This document shows, in pieces, positions 45,066 to 54,900 of a stretch of DNA of 64,000 bases. The notes beneath the pieces are model-generated. The model saw only the letters and a program-made list of their open reading frames with translations. It searched no databases and was not told the DNA's origin. Positions within the stretch are counted from its first letter, which is position 1. Every line of letters begins with the position of its first letter. The position numbers were made by a program, and so were the translations under genes. The stretch is taken from assembly GCF_029690045.1 (NCBI RefSeq), contig NZ_CP121464.1, positions 1,984,001-2,048,000 on the forward strand, written 5' to 3'. Origin of the DNA: Janthinobacterium rivuli (GTDB taxonomy: Bacteria > Pseudomonadota > Gammaproteobacteria > Burkholderiales > Burkholderiaceae_D).

Positions 45066-46200
45066 TTTTGGTCTCTGACTGAAAGTGGAACAGGCGGCCA
45101 TTCAACTGGCCGGCGAGTTGCATGAGGGCCGGGCTGGCCGGGGTTTCATGGCAGATGAAAACGTGCTGGTACTGGCCAGGCGCCACGTTGTACAGGTAAT
45201 TGGCGATGCCTTCGCCGTAGTTGTCGTCGCAGTTGACGATGTGGCTGACGGAGCCCCATGACAGGATCGGCGAGCGCGTGGTCGACTGCACCACGACGTT
45301 CTTGCCCAGCGCTTCGAGTTCGCGCGCCAGCAGGAACGACGGGTGCATGAATTCGCCCGTGCCCAGCACCAGCACGGAGTCGCCGGCGCCGATTTCCTGC
45401 GCCAGCTGCACCGCCAGGCCTTGCGGCGGCGTCAAGGCGCGTCCCACGCCGATGCGGCCGAACGCCGGGCTGGCGCCCCGTTCCGCATTCGCTTCGAAAC
45501 GCTGCGCGCTGGCCGCCACGGGAGCAGGCGCAGCGCCGGCCTGGAAGGCGTAGTGGCCAGACAAGGCTGCGCCTATGCTGGTGGGCAGGCCTAAACGCTC
45601 ACTCAAGCCCGCGTTGGCGGCCTGGCCCATGAAATTGGTGATCACGCCCAGGTGCAGCTTTTCCAGCTGCGGATAGCGCGCGCGGCACACTTGCACCAGG
45701 TTGGCGAAGGTGTTGCCGGTCGACGCTTCATCGTCGATCAGCACCAGGCTGCGGGCAGTGGGAAACAGCGCGCTGGCAGCGTCCGACAAATGCAGAAACT
45801 GGCGCGGCGCGTGGCTGTGCGATTCTTCGAATTCGAAGAAGGGCACCGTGCCCACGCGGTAGCGCGAGCTGTGCAAAAACAGCGCTTTTCCGTTCGGATT
45901 GGCGCGCAGCCACGCTTCGAACACGCCCTGGCCCAGGCCGACGGCCGTTTCCGCCATGGCGATGAAGACGACGGGACCGGGCAGGCTGGGAGGAATCTGC
46001 GCGGCCAGGTCGTCGTGGATGGTTTGCATGGCGCGCGGCGTGACGGGCCAGTGCTTGCCCAGCACCTTGGACAGGAACAGGAAGCCCCGCTTGGCGTTGG
46101 CGCGCGCGGCAAAGCCGATCAGCCAGTCCAGCGGAAAGCGCGCCTCGTCCACCTTCAAGGTCAGTTCGCCCGTGGGCATCTGCTGCCTGACGATGTTCAT
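45043..46200 (-). CDS. Phosphoribosyltransferase with TRSP domain
   Basis: The 385-residue protein has an orotate-PRTase-like domain with the PRPP-binding motif LVLIDDEASTGNT (about 153–165). A C-terminal TRSP domain is named after the motif seen here in VQSTTRSPILSWG. The pair is a hallmark of Ter-associated biosynthetic operons. It probably acts on a base-like substrate with PRPP to form a nucleotide-like product. Its ATG overlaps the ATP-grasp gene stop (46197–46200), and the HAD gene begins inside its 3' end. Confidence 0.87.
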   Translation of the reverse strand: MNIVRQQMPTGELTLKVDEARFPLDWLIGFAARANAKRGFLFLSKVLGKHWPVTPRAMQTIHDDLAAQIPPSLPGPVVFIAMAETAVGLGQGVFEAWLRANPNGKALFLHSSRYRVGTVPFFEFEESHSHAPRQFLHLSDAASALFPTARSLVLIDDEASTGNTFANLVQVCRARYPQLEKLHLGVITNFMGQAANAGLSERLGLPTSIGAALSGHYAFQAGAAPAPVAASAQRFEANAERGASPAFGRIGVGRALTPPQGLAVQLAQEIGAGDSVLVLGTGEFMHPSFLLARELEALGKNVVVQSTTRSPILSWGSVSHIVNCDDNYGEGIANYLYNVAPGQYQHVFICHETPASPALMQLAGQLNGRLFHFQSETKIEEIPVC

Positions 46201-47234
46201 GGCAGCTCCACGGCGTAGGCGGCTTCGCCCACGCGCATGCCTTCGGCGATGGCGGGCACGGTGAGCTTGTCAAAGCCCTGGTCGAAACCGGCCAGCGCCA
46301 GGTAGGGCAGGTTGGGGCCGGCCGCGCACGCCATGCCGATGCCGCCCGACATGCGCGGATTGATCTCCAGCAGCGCCAGGCCATGCGCGCCTACACGGAA
46401 CTGGATGTTGAAGACGCCATTCAAGCGGTAGTCGCGCGCCAGTTTGTCGCAGGCCGCCAGCAGGTCGTCGCGCAGTTCGATCAGCTGGCCGCTGCCGCCT
46501 CCGTTTAGCTTCTTGCGCGGCACGGCGCACACGAGCGTGCCCTGGTCGGCGACGCAGTCGGCGCTGTATTCGTGGCCATCGAGGTATTCCATCAGCAGCA
46601 GGGTCTTGAACGATGCCATTTGCGCGAGGCCCGTGCGCAGCTCTTGCGCATTGATCTGGTAGGCGGCGCCGGCCAGCAGCAGCTGCGCGCTGCTGCGTTC
46701 TTCATCGAGAATGGCAAAGCCCAGGGCATACACGGATTCGGACGGTTTGATGCACAGTTTGCGATGCAGCGGGCGCAGCTCGGCGTAGGCGGCATCGTAT
46801 TCTTCGATGGTGGTCACGGCGCGGTAGTCGGCCGGGCGCGCCATGGGCAGATCGAGGCCGGCGCAGAAGCGCGCCTTGTCGTGCATCAAATTCAGGGTCT
46901 CTTCGCTGGCCACGCTGAGTACGCGCGTGCCGATGGCGGCGAAGCGCGCGCTGGCGCTGCCGATCAGGCCCGCTTCCTTGCCGGGCCAGAAAATCGTGAT
47001 GTTGCGCTCGCGGCAAAATTCCAGGCACCACTCGACATAATTGAGGCCCGTGAGGCCCGATGGTTCGACCGCGTATTCGTGCGCCGACAAAAAGGCGGCC
47101 GCATGCGCGTTCGTATTGCTGCACACGATGTGGTAGCGCGGCTTGCCGCCGGTGGCGGCCATGTCGGCCTCGCGGATCAAACGCATGGCCGTGCCGACCG
47201 AGGAAAATGTTTTGTTGAACCAGACTCTTTGCAT
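46197..47234 (-). CDS. ATP-grasp ligase of the Ter cluster
   Basis: The 345-residue protein has an ATP-grasp layout similar to carbamoyl-phosphate synthase and biotin carboxylase ligases: a central KLCIKPSESVYALGF strand, TLLLMEYLDGHEYSADCVA, and the Mg-binding end ALLEINPRMSGGIGMACAAG. Such enzymes join a carboxylate to an amine using ATP. It is the first gene of the tightly overlapping biosynthetic set. The 95-base gap upstream, to the AIM24-like gene, contains a CGCGCGC/GCGCGCG hairpin (47265–47282) and may hold a promoter. Confidence 0.87.
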   Translation of the reverse strand: MQRVWFNKTFSSVGTAMRLIREADMAATGGKPRYHIVCSNTNAHAAAFLSAHEYAVEPSGLTGLNYVEWCLEFCRERNITIFWPGKEAGLIGSASARFAAIGTRVLSVASEETLNLMHDKARFCAGLDLPMARPADYRAVTTIEEYDAAYAELRPLHRKLCIKPSESVYALGFAILDEERSSAQLLLAGAAYQINAQELRTGLAQMASFKTLLLMEYLDGHEYSADCVADQGTLVCAVPRKKLNGGGSGQLIELRDDLLAACDKLARDYRLNGVFNIQFRVGAHGLALLEINPRMSGGIGMACAAGPNLPYLALAGFDQGFDKLTVPAIAEGMRVGEAAYAVELP

Positions 47235-47329
47235 GTACGGGGACCGGGTGGAAATAGGGGAAGCCGCGCGCAGGTGCGCGCGCGGGGAGTCTAAACGACC
47301 AGACTTAACCTGGCCTTAGAGGGAAGGGG

Positions 47330-48046
47330 TCAGCCGGCTTTGCCCGACGCCGTCCACTTCAGGAACGCATCGCGGTTGCGCGAGCAGATGAACACCTTGC
47401 CCGAGCCGGAAAAGCGCAGCACGATGCCTTCGCCGCTGGTCACGCTATTGACGATATTGCCGAGGAAGCCGCCGATGCCGCCGCCGCTGGCACCGCCGCC
47501 CGTGGTGACGGAAATCTCGTATTTCAGGCTGTTGTCCCAGCAGACCACGTGGGAATTGTCGATCACGACATCCTTGCCCGGCTCGACGTCGAGCTGGAAC
47601 ATGGAGCCGAAGCCCGACACCACCACTTGTCCCGTGCCTGCCGTCTCCATGACGAAGAAGCCGCCCGACTGGGCGAACAAGGCGTTGCCGATGCTTTGCG
47701 TGCGCACCTTCATCTCCGTGCCCGAGGTGGCGGCGACAAAGGCGCCGTCGTTGAGCAGGTACTGGCGCGCGCCCACGTCGACCACTTCGATGGCGCCCGG
47801 CAGGGTGGGCGAGAGCAGGCAGTCGCCGCTGCCGCGCACCGCTTCGATGTGCTGCTGGAAGAACGATTCGCCATTCGCGAAGCGGCGCATGATGGCGCTA
47901 CCCAGGCCGCCCGTCATCTTGCCCTTCAAGTCCAGCGCCGTTTCCATCATCACCATCGCATCGGATTCGCAATAGATGGTTTCGCCCTGCTTCATGCTGA
48001 CGTGGAGGAAAGGATCGACGTCGCCCGTGACACTAAATACTGGCAT
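47330..48046 (-). CDS. AIM24-family protein
   Basis: The 238-residue protein matches the AIM24/TIGR00266 family, beta-helix-like proteins of unclear function. Patterns include PFLHVSMKQGETIYCESDAMVMM, GSGDCLLSPTLPGAIEVVDV, GGFFVMETAGTGQVVVSGFG and a Gly-rich loop (TTGGGASGGGIGGFLGN). In Ter clusters such proteins accompany TerD. It lies between terD and the ATP-grasp gene on the same strand, but a T-run hairpin separates it from terD. Confidence 0.85.
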   Translation of the reverse strand: MPVFSVTGDVDPFLHVSMKQGETIYCESDAMVMMETALDLKGKMTGGLGSAIMRRFANGESFFQQHIEAVRGSGDCLLSPTLPGAIEVVDVGARQYLLNDGAFVAATSGTEMKVRTQSIGNALFAQSGGFFVMETAGTGQVVVSGFGSMFQLDVEPGKDVVIDNSHVVCWDNSLKYEISVTTGGGASGGGIGGFLGNIVNSVTSGEGIVLRFSGSGKVFICSRNRDAFLKWTASGKAG

Positions 48047-48055
48047 GATAAATCT

Positions 48056-48090
48056 CCAAAAAAAAGCCGCCTGAATACGTCCAGGCGGCT
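48056..48090 (-). terminator. Rho-independent terminator or attenuator after terD
   Basis: AGCCGCCTG (48065–48073) pairs with CAGGCGGCT (48082–48090) across 8 bases, followed on the minus strand by an A/T-rich tail containing a run of T (complement of the A-run ending at 48065). It sits between terD and the AIM24-like gene and could reduce read-through. Confidence 0.85.
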
Positions 48091-48110
48091 ATGTTTAGCG
48101 CATAAAACGT

Positions 48111-48686
48111 TTAGGCATTGACGCCGAACGAGCGAGCCAATGGGCCCAGGCCGCCGTTGAAGCCCTGGCCGATGGCCTTGAACTTCCATTCGCCGTTGTA
48201 GCGGTAGATTTCGCCAAAGATCATCGCCGTTTCCGTCGAGCTGTCTTCGGACAGGTCGTAGCGGGCGATTTCTTTTTCGCCTTCCGCGTTCAGGCAGCGG
48301 ATGAAGGCTTTCGAGACCATGCCGAAATTCTGGCGGCGCGCGTCGGCGTCGTGAATGGTGACGGTGATGCTGATGCGGTCGATATCGGCCGGCACGCGGG
48401 TCAGGTCGATTTCGATGCGCTCATCGTCGCCTTCGCCTTCGCCCGTCGTGTTGTCGCCAGTGTGGACGACGGAACCGTCGGTCGACTTCAGGTTGTTGTA
48501 GAAGATGAAGTCAGAGTCGCCACGGACTTTGCCGTCGCTTTTCAGGAGGAAAGCACTACCGTCAAGGTCGAAGGTGGCGCCGTCCGTCGAACGAGGATCC
48601 CAGCCGAGGCCGACGATGATCTTCTTCAGGTTCGGTGCTTCCTTGCTCAGGTTGACGTTGCCGCCTTTTTGCAAACTGATTGCCAT
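48111..48686 (-). CDS. terD: TerD-family calcium-binding stress protein
   Basis: The 191-residue protein has the standard TerD length and motifs: LGWDPR (27–32), the calcium site [10 protein letters not shown] (39–48), [19 protein letters not shown] and [21 protein letters not shown]. TerD binds Ca2+ and is associated with tellurite resistance, phage inhibition and surface stress in other bacteria. It begins [18 protein letters not shown], the usual start. A terminator follows, so it may be expressed more strongly than the genes downstream. Confidence 0.94.
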   Translation of the reverse strand: MAISLQKGGNVNLSKEAPNLKKIIVGLGWDPRSTDGATFDLDGSAFLLKSDGKVRGDSDFIFYNNLKSTDGSVVHTGDNTTGEGEGDDERIEIDLTRVPADIDRISITVTIHDADARRQNFGMVSKAFIRCLNAEGEKEIARYDLSEDSSTETAMIFGEIYRYNGEWKFKAIGQGFNGGLGPLARSFGVNA

Positions 48687-48731
48687 GTGGTGCTCCTTTA
48701 GTAATTAAGTGCAAACATTCCTTCATGGGAT

Positions 48732-48782
48732 GAGCGCTAGGGCGCTCGTGCCATTACTCTTTCAATTGGGGGCGAAACCCCC
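48732..48782 (-). terminator. Two hairpins between the DUF475 gene and terD
   Basis: GGGGG/CCCCC around CGAAA (48768–48782) lies five bases after the DUF475 stop. GAGCGC/GCGCTC (48732–48747) follows it on the minus strand. Neither has a good T-run; together they may end the DUF475 transcript. Confidence 0.4.
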
Positions 48783-48786
48783 GATT

Positions 48787-49869
48787 TCAAGCTTGCGCCG
48801 CGTGCCGTTTGCGATAACGCAGCGACGACCACAGCGAGACCAGGATGAAGGCCACGCCCGACAGGCCCGTGAACCACTCCGGAATATGGTACTTGACGGA
48901 CGCCAGCATGATCAAGGCAAGGATGCCGATCGCATAATGGGCGCCGTGCTCGAGGTAGACGAATTCGTCGAGGGTGCCCTTGTGCACCAGGAACACCGTC
49001 ATCGAGCGCACGAACATGGCGCCGATGGCCAGGCCCAGCATGATGATGACGACGTCGTTGGTGATGGCAAAGGCGCCGATCACGCCGTCAAAGCTGAACG
49101 AGGCGTCCAGCACTTCCAGGTACAGGAAGCCGCCGATACTGCCGCGCGCCACCGTTTTCACGAGGTCGCCATTGCCGTTTCTGGCTGGCGCGGCGCCTTC
49201 TTCCGCCTCATCCTGCAAGTCCGGTTCGCCTTCTTCCAGCAAGCCGCTGATCCAGTTCACGCCGATGTAGACGGCGATGCCGACGATGCCCGACGCGAGC
49301 ACGCTGTATTTTTCGTCCGCAGGGCCCATGGCCACGCAGGCGGCCACGGCGCCCATGGTGATCAGCACGGCCAGGCTTTCGGTGCCCAGCGCGTTGACTT
49401 TTTCCTCGGCCCAGCCCAGCCAGTGCAACTCTTTTTCATCGTCGAACAGGAAGTTCAGGAACACCAGCAGCAAAAAGGCGCCGCCGAAGGCCGCCACTTG
49501 CGCATGGTTGTCCGTCAGGTGCTTGGCATACACATCGGGCGTCGTGGTGGCCATGGTCCACACGTCGACCAGGCCCAGGCCCGTGGCGACGGAAACGATG
49601 ACCAGCGGGAACAGCAGCCGCATGCCGAAGACGGCCACGAGGATACCGACCGTCAGGAACAGTTTTTGCCAGAATTCATTCCAGTGGCGCAAGACCGAGG
49701 CATTCACCACGGCATTGTCGAACGACAGCGACACTTCCATGATGCCCAGCACGCCCGTGATCCACAGCGCCTGGATCATGCCGGCCATGCCGCCATGGCT
49801 GTAACCCCACCAGCCCGACACCGCCATCAGGATAAAAGTGACTAAAAAGGAAATTCTGAAATGCCGCAT
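48787..49869 (-). CDS. DUF475/TerC-like integral membrane protein
   Basis: The 360-residue protein has about nine hydrophobic segments and two copies of the TerC-type acidic motif (EVSLSFDNAVVNASVL near 45–60, and DASFSFDGVIGAFAITND in the second half). An acidic cytoplasmic loop (EEGEPDLQDEAEEGAA) joins the halves. TerC-like proteins have been tied to metal ion, especially manganese, export during protein secretion, and to Ter resistance. The LTX/TerC fold and its place beside terD support a Ter role. It is divergent from the DUF212 gene across 246 bases. Confidence 0.88.
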   Translation of the reverse strand: MRHFRISFLVTFILMAVSGWWGYSHGGMAGMIQALWITGVLGIMEVSLSFDNAVVNASVLRHWNEFWQKLFLTVGILVAVFGMRLLFPLVIVSVATGLGLVDVWTMATTTPDVYAKHLTDNHAQVAAFGGAFLLLVFLNFLFDDEKELHWLGWAEEKVNALGTESLAVLITMGAVAACVAMGPADEKYSVLASGIVGIAVYIGVNWISGLLEEGEPDLQDEAEEGAAPARNGNGDLVKTVARGSIGGFLYLEVLDASFSFDGVIGAFAITNDVVIIMLGLAIGAMFVRSMTVFLVHKGTLDEFVYLEHGAHYAIGILALIMLASVKYHIPEWFTGLSGVAFILVSLWSSLRYRKRHAAQA

Positions 49870-49938
49870 GAGGACCCCGTTGCAAGTATGAAAGACGTTT
49901 GATTATCCGCGCCGCTGTGCGCGCCGCACTCAGTGTTG

Positions 49939-49960
49939 ATATACGTCAATTGTTGTATAT
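49939..49960. promoter_or_regulatory. AT-rich dyad in the DUF475/DUF212 divergent region
   Basis: ATATAC (49939–49944) and GTATAT (49955–49960) form an inverted repeat with a 10-base spacer, 70–91 bases upstream of the DUF475 start. The 246-base gap also holds a CG-rich palindrome followed by TTTTT at 49979–50000. The dyad could be an operator; no regulator is identified. Confidence 0.3.
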
Positions 49961-50115
49961 GCCATGATTTTATATGATCGCCGCCGCCGGCGGCGTTTTT
50001 ATGGACTGGCGATAGACAGTTCTGCTGGCGCGGATGATCTGCGATAATTGCGGCGCACCTGTCTGGCTGCCGCAGCCCCTGACACACTCTCTACATATAT
50101 AAGAAGGAATACCCC

Positions 50116-50541
50116 GTGGATATCGCTTACCTCGTCACGCCCCTGATCGCCTGGATCCTGGTCGGTCCGATCAAATTCCTGATCAACAGTGTCCGCACGC
50201 GGCAATGGGCGTTCGGCCTGGTCGGCAACGGCGGCTTTCCGAGCAACCATAGCGCAGTCGTTTCCAGCATGGCAACTTTGATCGCCTTGCGCGAAGGTAT
50301 CGGCCATCCAGCCTTTGGCGTGGCGGTGACCTTGGCCTTCATCGTCATCATCGACGCCAACAGCCTGCGCCAGCACGTGGGCAAGCAGGCGGCCGCCATC
50401 AACCGCCTGGCCGGAGAAGCGGCCAGCGCCGCGCACAAGACCTTGCGCGAGCGCATGGGTCATACCCTGGTGGAAATCGCCGGCGGGCTGTGCACGGGCG
50501 TGGCCATCGGTTTCCTGATCAACACCGTGTTTGCCCGCTAA
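50116..50541 (+). CDS. Divergent PAP2 family protein (DUF212)
   Basis: The 141-residue membrane protein has three or four hydrophobic segments and the DUF212 signature GNGGFPSNHSAVVSSMATL with a later DANSLRQHVGKQA. DUF212 proteins are distant relatives of PAP2 acid phosphatases and haloperoxidases; their activity in bacteria is unproven. GTG at 50116 is the start, preceded by AGAAGGAA at 50102–50109. A very strong hairpin terminator follows. Confidence 0.87.
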   Translation: MDIAYLVTPLIAWILVGPIKFLINSVRTRQWAFGLVGNGGFPSNHSAVVSSMATLIALREGIGHPAFGVAVTLAFIVIIDANSLRQHVGKQAAAINRLAGEAASAAHKTLRERMGHTLVEIAGGLCTGVAIGFLINTVFAR

Positions 50542-50551
50542 GTTCGCTTCT

Positions 50552-50597
50552 CCTGAAACGCAAAACCCCGCTTGAAGGCGGGGTTTTGCGTTTCAGG
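50552..50597 (+). terminator. Perfect 20-bp hairpin terminator
   Basis: CCTGAAACGCAAAACCCCGC (50552–50571) pairs perfectly with 50578–50597 around a 6-base loop. The stem contains A4 and T4 tracts, so it can act in either direction. It follows the DUF212 gene. Confidence 0.85.
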
Positions 50598-50649
50598 GCG
50601 TAAAAACTACGTTTCATCCATTCATTAAAGCATTACAGGAAACCGCCGA

Positions 50650-50679
50650 TTGACATGCCCGGACACGCTCATGGATACT
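50650..50679 (+). promoter_or_regulatory. Candidate promoter for the RND efflux operon
   Basis: TTGACA (50650–50655) is a perfect -35 box; GATACT (50674–50679) matches the -10 consensus at four of six positions with an 18-base spacer. It lies about 100 bases before the adaptor gene. Confidence 0.45.
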
Positions 50680-50781
50680 TTGGCGCTTGTGGTTTTAATA
50701 AAAAAATTATGCCTGCTATCGCTTGCAGCCCTATCCGGGCCGCGCGGACGGTAGTGGTGCTATCTATCCGGAGAATTACCC

Positions 50782-51954
50782 ATGTTGCGCAAAACCCTGT
50801 TTGTTCTGGCAATCGCTTCTGCCCTGGCCGCCTGCGGCAAAGAGTCCAAAGACCCCGGCAAGGGCGGCAAGAATGCCAAGGAACAGGCGAGCGCTGCCGT
50901 CAATTTGCTGGTATCCCCGGAAGACTTGCTGACCATCCAGAGCAATGCGCTGGCGTCGGGCCCCGTCATCACCGGTTCCGTGCAGCCTGAGCGCAACGCG
51001 GACTTGCGCGCTGAAGTGTCGGCCGTGGTGCTCCAGGTCCTGAAGGAAAACGGTGAAGTCGTCAAACGGGGCGACGTGCTGGTGCGCCTGGATGAAACGT
51101 CCATCCGCGACAGCCTCAACTCGGCCGAGGAAGCCAGCCGCGCCGCCAGCCAGGTGCTGGAACAGTCCGAACGCATGTTCCAGCGCATGAAAACCCTGCG
51201 CGCCTCGGGCATGACGTCGACGCAGGCGCTGGAAGACGCGGAAATTCGCCGCAACAATGCACAGAGCGATTTGTCCGCCGCGAAAAGCCGCGCCGTGCAA
51301 GCCCGTCAGCAGCTGCAGCGCACCCTCGTGCGCGCGCCGTTCGACGGCATCGTGAGCGAGCGCAAGGTATCGAATGGCGATACGGCGCAAATCGGCAAGG
51401 AATTGATCAAGGTCATCGATCCAACCAGCATGCGCCTCGAAGGCCTGGTGTCGGCCGACAAGATCGGCGTCGTCAAGGTGGGCCAGCCCGTGCTGTTCCG
51501 CATCAATGGTTATCCAGGCCAGGATTTCGCGGGCAAGGTGCGCCGCGTCGATCCTGCCGCCAATACCGTCACGCGCCAGGTGGCCGTGCTGGTCGATTTC
51601 AACGACAAGGAACAGCCGCGCGTGGCCGGCCTGTACGCGGAAGGGCGCATCGAGACGGAAACCGTCAGCGCGCTGATGATACCCGACTCGGCCCTGGTGA
51701 AGGCGGGCGACGTTACGTACACGTGGAAAGTCAAGGACAAGGCTTTACATAAAGTCAACTTGCGCATCGGTGCGCGCGACGTGCGCACGGGCCAGTGGGA
51801 AGTGCAAAGCGGTCTGGCCAGCGGCGACACCGTGCTGCGCACGCCGGGCTCGACCTTCAAGGATGGACAGAAAGTGGAATTGACGGCAGCCAAAGCCGTG
51901 CCAGCGGCCGCCGTGGCCAGCAGCAGCACCGCCGTTGCCGGTAAAGGAAACTAA
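50782..51954 (+). CDS. RND efflux periplasmic adaptor lipoprotein
   Basis: The 390-residue membrane-fusion protein has a lipoprotein signal (LAIASALAAC, Cys18) and the usual order: lipoyl half (LRAEVSAVVLQVLKENGEVVKRGDVLVRLD), helical hairpin, second lipoyl half (RTLVRAPFDGIVSERKVSNGD), beta-barrel and membrane-proximal domain. It links the RND pump that follows after three bases to an outer-membrane channel that is not encoded here. The start follows a CGGAG sequence. Confidence 0.92.
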   Translation: MLRKTLFVLAIASALAACGKESKDPGKGGKNAKEQASAAVNLLVSPEDLLTIQSNALASGPVITGSVQPERNADLRAEVSAVVLQVLKENGEVVKRGDVLVRLDETSIRDSLNSAEEASRAASQVLEQSERMFQRMKTLRASGMTSTQALEDAEIRRNNAQSDLSAAKSRAVQARQQLQRTLVRAPFDGIVSERKVSNGDTAQIGKELIKVIDPTSMRLEGLVSADKIGVVKVGQPVLFRINGYPGQDFAGKVRRVDPAANTVTRQVAVLVDFNDKEQPRVAGLYAEGRIETETVSALMIPDSALVKAGDVTYTWKVKDKALHKVNLRIGARDVRTGQWEVQSGLASGDTVLRTPGSTFKDGQKVELTAAKAVPAAAVASSSTAVAGKGN

Positions 51955-51957
51955 GCC

Positions 51958-54900
51958 ATGTTCCTTTCCGATTTCAGTATCAAGCGGCCCACCGCCACCA
52001 TCGTCCTGATCCTGGCCATGATGTGCGTCGGCTTGCTGGCGCTCAAGAAATTGCGCGTCAACCAGAATCCGGACGTCGAAGTGCCGTTCATCGTCGTCAG
52101 CATTCCTTATCCGGGCGCATCGCCCGACACGGTCGAGCGCGAAGTGGTGAACCGCCTGGAAAAATCATTGCAAAGCATTTCCGGCGTGACCGAAGTCAAC
52201 AGCGATTCGAATGAAGGTTCGGCCAGCATCTTCCTGAAGTTTTCCTTCAATACCAATTTGATCGAAGCGTCCGACAATATCCGCAATGCGATTGCCGCCG
52301 TGCGCTACAAGTTGCCGACGGAAATGCGCGAGCCCATCCTGCAGCGCATCGACCCGGCCGCCGAACCGATCATGCAGCTGGCGCTGTCGTCGAATGCGCA
52401 AAGCCATGCGGAAATTTCGCGCCTGGCCGAAGACGTGCTGTCAGACCGCTTTCGCACCGTCGATGGCGTGGCGCTGGTCAACGTGGGCGGCTCGCTGAAA
52501 CGCGAACTGTCCGTGCTGCTGCGGGCGGAAAAATTGCGTGAATACAATGTGTCCGTCAGCGACGTCGTGACCGCCTTGCGCAACCAGAACACGAATGCCC
52601 CGGTGGGCAAGGTGCGCGGCACCCTGGACGAGAAAAGCATCCGCCTGGTCGGCCGCATCGAGTCGCCAAGCGACTTCGAAAAAGTGGTGATCAAGCGCCG
52701 TGGCGAGGAAATCGTGCGCCTGGCGCAAGTGGCCACCATCGAGGATGGCTTTGCCGAAGTCAACAGCCTGAGCATGCGCAGCGGCAAGCCCAACGTGGGC
52801 ATTTCGATCACCCGCGTGCGCGACGCCTCCACCGTCAGCGTGGCCAACAAGATCCGCGACATGGTGGCGGAAATCAACAAGACCTTGCCGAAAGGCACGA
52901 TCCTGCAAGTGACGCGCGACGGCGGCGAAAACGCCCAGCATAGCTTGAACAATGTGATCGAATCGCTGGTGCTGGGCGCCGTGCTGACGATTTTCGTCGT
53001 CTACGCCTTCCTGAACTCGTGGCGTTCGACCCTGATCACGGCGCTGAGCCTGCCGACGTCCGTGATTGCCGCCTTCATTGCCGTGTGGCTGTGCGGCTTC
53101 ACCCTGAACTTCATGACTCTGCTGGGCCTGTCGCTGGCCATTGGCGTGCTGATCGATGACGCCATCGTGGTGCGCGAAAACATCGTGCGCCACATGCAGA
53201 TGGGCAAGGATCGCCGCACGGCCGCGCTGGAAGGCACGGCCGAGATCGGCATGGCCGTGGCCGCCACGACGTTTTCCATCATCGCCGTCTTCATTCCCGT
53301 GGCCTTCATGCCTGGTATCTCCGGCGAATGGTTCCGTCCGTTTGCCTTGACGGTGACGTGCTCGGTGCTCGTCAGCCTGGGCATCTCGTTTACGCTCGAC
53401 CCGATGCTGTCGGCCTACTGGGGCGACCCGGTCGAGGAACACTCGGCGCCGAAAAAGGGTATTGGCCGCGTGCTGGAAAAATTCAACCACTGGTTCGACC
53501 ATCAAGCCGACCGCTATGGCCGCGTGATCGCCTGGGCCCTGCATCACCGCCGCTGGATGGCCGTCATCGCCTTCGGCAGCCTGGTGGGCGCCATCGTCCT
53601 GCACTCCACGCATGGCGGCACGAGTTTCTTGCCGGCATCCGATTCGGGCAACTTGATGATTAATGTGCGCACGCCATCATCGAGCAGCATCGAGTATTCG
53701 CGTCTGAAACTGGAAGCGGCGGCCGTACTGGCGCGCACCTTGCCAGAAACCAAGGATACCAACAGCTCCATCAACGCGGGCGGCGGAAGAGTGTATGTCG
53801 ACATCGGCAAGCGCAACACCCGCAAGCGTTCGGCCAAGGAAATCGCGGTCGAGCTGCGCGAGAAGATGTCGCGCCTGGTGGGCGCCGAATACGTGGTGCA
53901 GGATGACTTGAGCAACGGTTCGCAAAAGCCGATCCAGGTAGAATTCACGGGCCCGGATTCGCGTAAACTGATGGAAATCACGAATGCCTACATGGACAAG
54001 CTGCGCGCCATTCCCGGTGCCGTCGATGTGGGCTTGTCCGAGCAGGATCCGAAAAACGAGCTGCAGATTGAACTGAACCGTGGCTTGGCCAACTCGATGG
54101 GCATTTCCGTCAATGACGCGGCGCAATCGTTGCGCGTGGCGTTTGCCGGTGTGGAAGTGGGCGACTGGGTCGATCCGACGGGCGAGACGCGCGACGTGGC
54201 CGTGCGCCTGCATCCCGATGACCGCGTGGCGTCGGAAAACATCGAGCGCCTGCCGATCAGCGTGACGGGCACGTCGCAAATGGTGCCGCTCGACCAGATC
54301 GCCACCATCACCATGGGCAAGGGTCCGTCCGGCATCGAGCACAAGAATGGCAAGCGCACGATTACTGTGTCGGCCAATGCGCAGGGCCGCTCAAATGGCG
54401 AAGTGACGAGCGACGCCATGAAGCTGGCCAACTCCATCGACTTCCCGCCCGGCTACGGCCTGGCGCTGGGCGGCGCCGGCCAGGATCAGCAAGAACTGTT
54501 CACGGAAATGCTGATCGCGCTGGTGATGGGTATCGGCCTGATGTATTTGATCCTGGTGATGCAGTTCGGTTCCTTCACGGCGCCGGTGGCCGTGATGATG
54601 TCCTTGCCGCTCAGTTTGATTGGCGTGGTAGTGGCGCTGGTGATCACGAACAATACCCTCAACCTGATGAGCTTTATCGGCATCATCATGCTGATGGGCC
54701 TGGTCGCCAAGAACGCCATCCTGCTGCTCGACGCGGCGCGCAAGCGCGAGGAAGAGGGCCATGGCCGCGAAGACGCGCTGATGTATGCGGGCCGCATGCG
54801 TCTGCGCCCCATCCTGATGACGACGTTCGCGCTGATCGCCGGCATGTTCCCCGTGGCGCTGGGCCTGGGCGAGGGCGGCGAGTTCTATCGTCCATTGGCG

